DNA of 64,000 nucleotides from Lolium rigidum (Eukaryota > Streptophyta > Magnoliopsida > Poales > Poaceae), in the NCBI RefSeq assembly GCF_022539505.1, contig NC_061508.1, forward strand, positions 260,344,736 to 260,408,735, given 5' to 3'. This document shows positions 56,381 to 64,000 of the stretch, piece by piece; position 1 is the stretch's first letter, and each line of letters starts with the position of its first letter. The translations under genes were made by a program, and so were the position numbers. The notes beneath the pieces are model-generated. The model had not been told where the DNA came from. It worked only from the letters and a program-made list of their open reading frames with translations, and made no database searches.

Positions 56381-59300
56381 TCAAGCTTTAGCAAGTGTTC
56401 CCGTCGTAGGATCAGGTTGTACGCCTAGGGGGAATGGACGGCAGCCCTCAAGCGAGTTGAACGGCCTCTCATCACGCGACATCTCCAAGCGGAGGTCTAT
56501 CTCGTCATTAGGTGGTAGACCATAGCCGTAGAAGAACTCGCCAGACCTATTGTTGACATCCTGCAGGATTATCGTGCAAATGAACTCGCTGGATGCGACC
56601 CCGGTTCTTTCTAATCTCTCTATCGGGGACATCCGCCATGTTTGCAAACCTGTTTCCGAGATTATCCGGCAGCAACATGTCATCTGCGTACTTTATGTAC
56701 TCCCGCATCCGAAGGATGGCGTACCACGCGTCCATCCCATTGTCGGGCGTCGACCGCACGAGGCAGGGGAAGTTGGTTGTGTGGGTTAAGACGAAGCCTC
56801 CTCGGGATTTCCTCTCTACTTTGAGGGGGCCTGCCTTGTTGGCGAAGCCGGTGAGAGCATCATTGAGAAGGGCCCCGATGTGGGAGTAGTCTTTCTTGCG
56901 GTCCCTACCCGAGTCGAGATAGACCGCATGCGAGTGTTGCGGGTGCACGACGATGAGGGTGCGAGAACTTGTCTCTCGCGGAAAACACACGGATTAACCT
57001 TTGGAAATGCAAATGGAGATATAGGATAGAATGGTGATGGGGGACTAGCGAGTGATTACTTACTCGGGGAAGTAAGGGATGAGAATGGCGCCCTTCTTAA
57101 TGTTCGCCGGCATGAAATCCTCGACCTGCTGGGTGGCAATCGCGCGATCCCCGGGGTTGCGGATGATGCTCTCCCGCATATAGAAGGGGTCCATGATCGC
57201 GATGGTCGGCGTCCCCTCCTTAACAATCTGGGAAGACATGCTAAGAGCAACTAGGCGAACCACACTAAAGTGGAGCGCTTGCATGCGATAGATGCTGAAG
57301 ATGTCGTTGAACCGGATGAAGCACAAGTCCGCGGGGTACTTCTCGACGAAGTTCATGCCGGTTGGCACCTTCGCCACGAAGAGAGGGTAACCGGGATCTT
57401 TTGATTTGAGAAGAAGGTTCTCCACATGCAAGACAGTCTCATGCAAGCTCCTCATATCCGGGGTGAGTTTCTTCACGACATGCTCCGGCAGCATCGGTTG
57501 ACCCAAGTGATGCGAGAGGTCGCCAATTGTTTGGCAACTTGTCAAGGAGTGGGACCTTGTCCTTGGATTTGGCCGCCGCCGCCTTGTCTTGGGCGTCCTT
57601 CTTATTTGCCCTCTTCCTCTTCTTGGGTTGTAGTGCTTGGACCATCCATCGCCGTAGTGGCCGTAGCACGGAGTGTGTTTGGGCTCAACATATTTTTGAC
57701 GGCGGCGGTGGCGACCTCCTCAGGATTTTCCTCCTCATCCGCCGTTTCTTGAGAATCGAACAGCTTCTTGGAGCACACATATTTGAAGCCCGGCGCATCC
57801 TCATGGACAACTTGTGAAGACGTAGGAATATCCCATTGGAAGTTGTCACGTTCATATTCCTCGGCCTCTGGCGCAGCTGGCTGTTGTGGTGGGGCGCTGA
57901 CCTCTGGCGCAGCTGGCCGTTCGGGTGGGGCGATGACCACGGGCGCCGCCGGGCCGTCGTGGAGGGACGCCGACATGTGGCGCCGCAAGGTGCTTGTCTT
58001 TGCTTGCCGTCGACCCCGAGTAGGTGTTGATCCGAATTAGGGTCTTCGGCCATAGCAGTACCCAACCCTTCGGTGAGGCCGGATTCAACGGGCTATCGTC
58101 ATCGGCACCATGCGGTTGATTAGGAGGAAACAAATCCTCATAGCCCGGTAACGCCCGATCCACTTCAACCCGGTAAACGTCATCCGCCATATCTCGTGTG
58201 TGCCACTTCTTATCCAGGGGCCGAATGATGGACCCCCTCGCGACGTCTTTGATTTCGTCGTTTACTCTCATCAAAAAGGTGCATGGCGTCGAGAGCGCCT
58301 GCGAGAACATGTGTATGGCGTTAGAGAGAGGGCAAGGATGACGAAACTAATATATTAACTTGATGTACACATTAGTTAATTACCGTGAGGGCGTTGAGCT
58401 CGGCTAATGTCGACGGGCCAGCACATGCGGCGGCGGGCGTGCAAGTGACGGAGGGGCTGCTACCCGGCATGGACGGTGAATCCCTAGCACCAGCCGACAT
58501 TGCCGGCGGCCGGAGGAGTCTCCATTATAACATTGTCATTGCCGGCGGACGGCGGCACCATCGAGTTGCTGCCGTTGAAGCTAACCACTTGCATTTTCGG
58601 GGGGGGCCTTGTTTGCCACCCTCATACCACGCTTGCATAGCGTTGAAATCTGCTTGGACTCCGGCGGCGACTTCAGCTTTCACTTCAGTGTACGAGTGTA
58701 GCTTTGAGTTGCGGTACCAGTTGCGGTACCAAACCAGCTTGGACTTGGGCTAGGATTGACTCCCTCATTTCCTCCGCCTCCCGCTGCTTCCTCTCATTAC
58801 GCGCATTTTTATCGGCCGCAGACGACAAGCCATCGTGACCATGCTTGTAGCCCGTACCGGCGCCAGCCACACGGCCTCTATGCGGCCTTCTCGTCGGTGA
58901 ATGCTCATTAACGATGTTTAGCGCCCGTACGAGAGGCTTGTCCCGAGCTACCCTGCCCGTCGACGCCCGGGACGAGGAGCCTTCGTCACCTTGGGAGGCT
59001 TGAGAAAGTCTTTGTCTTTCTTCTTCCTGCGGAAGAAACGCGAACCATTTAGAAATGTTGCTACTATTATATGAACGATACTTGATCTAATAAAACCGGT
59101 AAATTGCTTACCAGTTTTTTCTCCAACGCCAGGACCTTCTGGTCGTTCGTGAACCAAATTATGTCGGTTACGACCTTCGGGTCCGTGACAAGTTCCCCGG
59201 TTAGTTTCTTCTTATGGTACCGGGACCTGATGAATCTTCTTTCAAGCGGGTCCTTGTACTTGAGCCAGGGGTTCTCAATGCCGGCATTTACATACGCCTC

Positions 59301-60160
59301 GTCCTCCTTCGCCCAATAGGGCTCCTTTCCCTCGTACCCACGGCTCCCAAGGTTGTGGTTGCCGATGTTAAGCTCCCGCATTTCCTTCCCCCACAACTTG
59401 CGATTCTTGGTTGCTTGTAGCTCTTCATTGGCCACAAAAGCATCAAAGTCCGCCCGGGTGACATGCGGAAAGGCGGAGTGGACCTCTTCGAAACCTTTGC
59501 CCTCGAGCAATCAGCCTCCGCACCATGTACTTATAGCTCGCTGAGGTGTTTGGTGAACTTCAGGAGGGCTTGTGAGTTCACAATGTTGTTGGTTTGATGA
59601 CTGGAGGCGTAGTCGCCTAGGAACTTGTATCGTGCGTGCAACCTCGCAATGAGCTGGGCTCGCAAAGGCGCTTTGCTCTCAGCTCGGAGGTCCGTCTCGT
59701 TGAGATTGACGACCTCTCGGAGGATACATGCCGCTTGGTTGCCGTACCCCTTGGCAACATCCTTAGGCAACACCGGCAAACCACCGGCGGGGTCCACCTC
59801 CGTGATCGTGTCTCCGCCGGTGCCGACCGTGTTTTGGCGCCTTGCCTTCCGCGGCCTCTTGGCTCCACTTGTCCCGGTGCCACTACTCCCGGCGGCGGCG
59901 CTAGGATCGTCGCCGCTTGTCTCGCCGCCACCCCCGGCGGCGCCGGTTGCCTCATCGCCGCTAGGCTCGTAGGTACTACCCCCGGCGGCGGCGCTTGCCT
60001 CGTTGCCGCTCGGCTCGTCGGCACTACCCCCCGCGGCATCCTCCATCTCATGGTCCTCGTCGCCGCCAACACCAGCGGCCTCGGCATCCTCCTCCGTCCT
60101 AAAGAAGTGCCTATTGTAGTGCTCCTCTAACTCTTCTTGAGACGACATGGTGGCTTGCAC
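56381..60160 (-). pseudogene. CACTA ORF2 (TNPA-like) with Ulp1-like C-terminus
   Basis: The first block (59531-60160) is MSSQEELEEHYNRHFFRTEE, an Ala/Gly/Ser repeat rich in ACGGS-type units, then PKDVAKGYGNQAACILREVV. The next frame (59067-59510) is EEVHSAFPHVTRADFDAFVA and a conserved YVNAGIENPWLKYKDPLERR. Introns with GT-AG ends are visible at 59030-59112 and about 57000-57060. Farther on come RVNDEIKDVARGSIIRPLDK and LPEHVVKKLTPDMRSLHETV, then the protease-like part: DPFYMRESIIRNPGDRAIAT, TLIVVHPQHSHAVYLDSGRD, and NGMDAWYAILRMREYIK. It ends GVQPDPTTGTLAKA. His and Asp of the C48 triad are present, but the Cys position seems to hold a non-Cys residue (GMDAWYA). Several frameshifts (near 59520, 58020, 57590, 56560) make this copy inactive. 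Confidence 0.72.
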
Positions 60161-60671
60161 TAATAGAAGACGAAAAAGAGTTAGAATTCACGGAAAAATT
60201 CGGCATGACCTTTGCTAAAAATTGGTCATGCCGAGTGCTAGAATTGCCGGAACGGAAATGAATCGACATTCCGGCACTCAATAGCAACTCAATCCCCGTA
60301 ACAGAAATGCAAACATAGAAATGCCATAACCATAACCATAACCATCTCCATAACCATGCCATCACCATAACCATCACCACATAAATTACAGTAGCTAGCT
60401 TTTTAGCATATACATTACAGTGGCATTTTACATCAGCATAAAAATAACACTTGACAACCTCCATTTAAAACCGAGAGAATGAACATAGTGAATAACACTT
60501 GACAACCTCCATCAAACTCCGCTTAGTGCTCGAGTGCAACATAAGATATGAATGATACAGGAATAAGCAAGCAAGATCGACTACTATCATAAGACAGATT
60601 TCCCAAACACTAAAATAAAAATGGAAATGCTGACATACAAAATTTCATACAACATATAAATGGCAGAGTAC

Positions 60672-61084
60672 ATGCTAGTACTGGTCGGTAGTACTTGCTA
60701 CCGATCCAAGGACTAACTAGTCACATCCTAGTTTGCATATCTAACTAGTGTGCATTTGCCAAATCCTATATGGACGAGTTACATGTACTAGATCAAAAAG
60801 CTATTACATGCTAGTACTCGGCTATTAGTTCTTGCTACTGATCAAAGGTTTTACTAGTCACATCCTAGTTTGCAGAGCTAACTAGTGTGCATTTTTCAAC
60901 CTACATGGACGAGTTATATGTACTAGATAAATAAAGCTATACCATGCTAATACTGGCTATTAGTACTTGCTACTGATAAAAGGGCTAACTAGTAACATCC
61001 TGGTTTACAGGCCTTACTAGTGACTCGAAAATTCAGATATGACAGTGCATAGTAGAATCAAAGCAAGCCTTACATGCTAGTACT
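60672..61084. repeat. 135-bp tandem repeat, three copies
   Basis: Units start with CATGCTAGTACTGG (60672), CATGCTAGTACTCGG (60807), CATGCTAATACTGGC (60943) and a partial copy at 61073. All contain TCACATCCTAGTTTGCA and ATGGACGAGTTA motifs. Confidence 0.8.
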
Positions 61085-62152
61085 AGTTTTTGATCAGCAA
61101 AAAGAATATTTTTTTAAGCCTAAAAATTAGTCATATTTGACAATGTAAATAGTAGTAGTAGTAGTAGTAGTAACATTGTCAAGTTATTCCATTCAGCAAA
61201 CAAGAAGACAAGCACAGTGTAACATTCTGCAAACTATGAGACTAACAACCAGTTTACAACTTTTCTCGCACCTCATCATTTGGTAGCATAGTGATAGCAG
61301 CAATGTACCAGGAAAATAAGCACAAGAAACAGCACAAACATTTGCATCAAATTGGTAGAATAGCTCTGTGCTCAATTCAACTTGTCATCCATCCCACTGC
61401 AACCTACTTTTTGAGACAACGTGTAACAATGCAGACAGAGGAGGTATCAAAATAGCAGTATCTTAACATTGAGAGTAAAATGATTTGTTTTCCATTGTAA
61501 CCCTAACCCTAACACTTGCTACTGCTAGCATTCTTGGCATTAAAGTGACATTCCTTCACCTTGTACATGCACTGGCCAATTAACTAAACAAAATCAATTT
61601 GAAGCATCTGAGCATCAATTTCCTGGGCATTTTTTAACCAGAGAACTAACATTTAATCAAGAACTAACATACTTCCACAGAAATAGCATTTTAGGATTTT
61701 TCAACTAACAAATTCAAACCAGAGAACACATTTTTAGCATTCTGTAACAATTTCCAACCAGAGAACAAATTTTATCAACTAAACCAACTAGCTATTTACA
61801 TTTTTTTCATTTAGTTATTTCTATATCACAATTTCCAACCAGAGAACAATTTCCAACCGTGAGAACAATTTTTAGCATTTAACTAAATCAATTAAATGAA
61901 ACCTACTCGCTAGCATTCAAAATTTTATGTATAACTTATAATGAAAAATTGAAACCTACTGCTAGAATTTGAAACCAATTTTTAGCATTCAGCTTTAGGC
62001 TATCCAATCCCTCAATATACTAATGCAAGAATCGGAGGGAAGAACCCTAGCAACCTACGAGGAAGAACCCTAACGAAGGAGAGAGGGAAGGGGGAGGGAA
62101 GGGGGAGGGAAGGGGAGAGGGAAGCTCACCGTGGCGGCCTCCTCCTCCTCGA

Positions 62153-62258
62153 TGTGCGGCGGCGCCCTCCTCGCTCCTCGTTGTGCGGCGGCGCCCTCCT
62201 GCTCCCTCGGTGTGCGGCGGCGCCCTCCTGCTCCCTCGGTGCGGCGGCGCCCTCGGTG
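62153..62258. repeat. GC-rich ~32-bp tandem repeat, four copies
   Basis: The unit is TGCGGCGGCGCCCTCCTGCT plus CCCTCGG. The repeat is imperfect. It lies just downstream of the internal palindrome in ORF2 direction. Confidence 0.8.
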
Positions 62259-62437
62259 AGTTGCTTCGGCTTTGGCGATGGGCACGGGTGCGGGAAGGTT
62301 GTGGGGATGGGCGGCGGCGGAGCGGTTAAGGCGAGGGGACGATGTGCGGTAGAGCTCCGGCCGGCGGTGCTCGATGTGCGCAGAGAGAGGGGGGATCGAG
62401 ATGTGGCAGGGGAGAAGGAAGAAAAACGGTTAAGTCC

Positions 62438-62560
62438 AGGTTATAGCTGTGCCAGGGTTATTGCCGGCGCACCAGGTCACACGTTCGCCGGGGACAAGTA
62501 TACCCCCGGCGAAGCAAGGACGTGGTGCGCCGGCAATAACCCTGGCACAGCCTATAACCT
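62438..62560. repeat. Internal palindrome of subterminal motifs (large CACTA)
   Basis: Arms of 36-37 bp (62438-62473 and 62524-62560) pair with a single-base indel. Each contains ATTGCCGGCGCACC, the subterminal motif found at 54896. A second inner inverted pair (TTCGCCGGGG/CCCCGGCGAA) is nested inside. It lies between TNP2 and ORF2, as does the palindrome of the other CACTA. Confidence 0.9.
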
Positions 62561-62588
62561 CGGGACATGTTTAATTAGCAAGTATACA

Positions 62589-62986
62589 ATTGCATTACAA
62601 AATCCTATACTATTTTTATTTATTTATTTCTTTTCTCTTTACTCGTATACTCGTTTTTTCTTAACTTTTCAAGATAATAACAAAGCAATATGCATGAGTT
62701 ATGTAAAAAACATGAAGAGTGTTTCACAAAATATATGCATGCATAAAATATTGACCAACACAATATTAATTAGTCATACATAAAATATTGCATTACAAAA
62801 TCCTATACTATTTTTATTTATTTATTTCTTTTCTCTTTACTGTATACTGTTTTTTCTTAACTTTTCAAGATAATAACAAAGCAATATGCATGAGTTATGT
62901 AAAAAACATGAAGAGTGTTTCACAAAATATATGCATGCATAAAATATTGACCAACACAATATTAATTAGTCATACATAAAATATTG
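62589..62986. repeat. 198-bp tandem duplication, two nearly identical copies
   Basis: Copies start at 62589 and 62787 with ATTGCATTACAAAATCC and differ by two single-base indels in the ACTCGTATACTCG stretch. It is AT-rich and lies between the palindrome and the TNP2 stop. The near identity implies a recent event. Confidence 0.9.
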
Positions 62987-63005
62987 GCCATGACAATATG
63001 AGTAG

Positions 63006-64000
63006 TTATGAATTACACAAAATATGAGTTATACATTGCAAATAAAGTTTTACATCATCGATTGAGAAGAGTGTTTCGCTTTCTTCTTGCTTTTCTTGCT
63101 CGTCGTTGAATAATTTAGCCCCGTGTCGTGACTTCTTCTTTTGAAGGGTCGACCTGACCTCGGTAGCGTGGTCCTCGCTTCTTCTTGTGGTGTATGTTGT
63201 GTCTTCGTCCTCGGATTCTTCCATCATTGGGTCTCCGACTTGTCCTTCGAAGTCTTCCTCGTTGGCGACTCCATCCATTCCGACGATGGTCCTCTTGCCT
63301 CTCCTCACGATAACACGGCTAGGCCTCGGATGGGTCGGTTATGAAGAAGCATTGGTGCACGTGTTCTCGCCAGTACCCATGGCTCATTCTGCGCGGTGGC
63401 GTTCGTGGACTTTGATTTGTTGGCTTCGGGTAGAAACATGGTGGTGAAATACCGGTCTTCTTTCTCGACGCTCTTAGCCCATCCGATACGGAACATCGGC
63501 ACTTTCTCCCCAGCCGTAGCTAAGCTCCCAGATTTCCTCGATTCTTCCGTAGTATCTAGTCTTTACGTCACCCGTCCAGAATCCATCGTTACCCCGAGTT
63601 CTGGTAAACACTGTTCTTGTCTTTTTCTTCCGTGTAGAATGTGTACCCGTTGATATCGTACGCTTGGTAAGTCATGATGTTGGGCGCGGGGCCATGTGAC
63701 AAGGCCAATACTAGTTTATCCTTGTCAGAATCCATTGGTGGGGGATTAGCAACAATGTGGTCTTTGAACCAGCGCGCGAAAGAGGAGTTGTGCTCTCTGT
63801 ATATTTCTGCTTCCGTCATCATCGGCTTTCCACTGTTCTCTATCATGGTTTTGTGCTCTTTCAACCAAGGATCGATCAAGTCAATGTGTTGTAGCGCTAC
63901 TAAGTTGGCCCTGTCAAAGTCGGAACTCCGACCAGACATGTGCACGTGCAGTTCCTTCCTTCCATTTTTGTGGCCTACTCCCTCGAACCTACGGAGGTAC
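63006..64000 (-). pseudogene. TNP2-type transposase C-terminus (partial)
   Basis: The minus-strand frames read GRSSDFDRANLVALQHIDLI and HNSSFARWFKDHIVANPPPM, then YQAYDINGYTFYTEEKDKNS (DUF4216-type start), RIGWAKSVEKEDRYFTTMFL, and a charged tail (MRRGKRTIVGMDGVANEEDF) to a stop at 63006. The frames shift at about 63580, 63480 and 63310, so this part is broken. The catalytic region lies outside the window. Confidence 0.75.

Larger units (their letters stand above)
60161..62437 (-). promoter_or_regulatory. Long ORF2 leader and promoter region of the large CACTA
   Basis: No coding frame is supported. It holds a CCATAA simple repeat (60325-60385), the 135-bp tandem repeat, an AGT simple repeat (61150-61172), a degenerate AACCAGAGAACA repeat (61640-61870), a purine tract (62070-62110) and GC-rich repeats. 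The GC-rich block close to the palindrome is the likely transcription start region for ORF2. Confidence 0.45.
54879..64000 (-). mobile_element. Large CACTA element, running out of the window
   Basis: The low-coordinate end starts CACTACTAGGGAAATGCCCA, followed by repeated GCCGGCGCAC subterminal motifs to about 55150. On the minus strand the order is TNP2 (C-terminal part only, entering at 64000), an internal palindrome of subterminal motifs, a long leader, ORF2 with an Ulp1-like end, a short ORF, then the terminus. The TNP2-side end lies beyond the window. Confidence 0.85.

Noticed and set aside
59625..60130. Long plus-strand frames within ORF2 of the large CACTA
   Set aside because: Shadows of the Ala/Gly/Ser repeat in the minus-strand ORF2 N-terminus.
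61496..61515. TAACCCTAACCCTAAC, telomere-like
   Set aside because: Just two units in AT-rich DNA.

Overview
The window looks like an intergenic-rich stretch of a large grass genome, most likely Triticeae (wheat, barley, rye or Aegilops type). I base this on the nested Ty3/Gypsy LTR retrotransposons, CACTA elements with TTTAGTCGCGG subterminal repeats, Stowaway and PIF/Harbinger elements, LINE relics, and one GC-rich, intron-containing plant gene. Two runs of exactly 100 N (19419-19518 and 45216-45315) split it into three contigs: A (1-19418), B (19519-45215) and C (45316-64000).

Contig A. The left 10 kb holds PIF/Harbinger-like elements (about 2575-3955, 4235-6075), a small MITE, a duplicated host segment (961-1680 and 6355-8275) whose second copy carries a LINE insertion, and a second LINE relic. 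The only convincing host gene is a five-exon UBR7 gene on the minus strand (10501-14556, 413 aa), encoding an N-recognin-type protein with a UBR box and a PHD finger. One of its introns holds a Stowaway MITE and a separate long hairpin. Upstream lie a complete non-autonomous Harbinger element (15025-15962, TSD TTA), a Tourist-like MITE and an orphan CACTA end, followed by LTR fragments that run into the first gap.

Contig B. It contains a non-autonomous Gypsy element (19519-25320), most of a CACTA element on the minus strand (25321-33768: ORF2 N-terminal half, an extra plus-strand ORF, the TNP2 transposase), a LINE split by a complete 7.3-kb gag-protease-only Gypsy element (34399-41692), and a head-to-head pair of Harbinger remnants (41977-45050).

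Contig C. It contains a 5-kb array of ~134-bp repeats ending in a CACTA terminus (50691), the missing piece of the Gypsy 3' LTR (50692-51407), the missing C-terminal (Ulp1 protease) half and other end of the CACTA (51408-53489), and a third, large CACTA (54879 to beyond the window) with TNP2, an ORF2 with an Ulp1-like end, and a short ORF joining an RNase H1 N-terminal (viroplasmin-like) domain to a membrane anchor.

The main structural conclusion is that contig B is inverted relative to contig C. If B is flipped, the LTR joins base to base, the CACTA ORF2 becomes collinear, and the CACTA is flanked by a matching 3-bp duplication (AGA/AGA). This gives a three-level nest: CACTA, then Gypsy inside its ORF2, then another CACTA inside the Gypsy 3' LTR. 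Nearly all transposon genes carry frameshifts or stops. I found no CRISPR, no bacterial-type system and no RNA genes.
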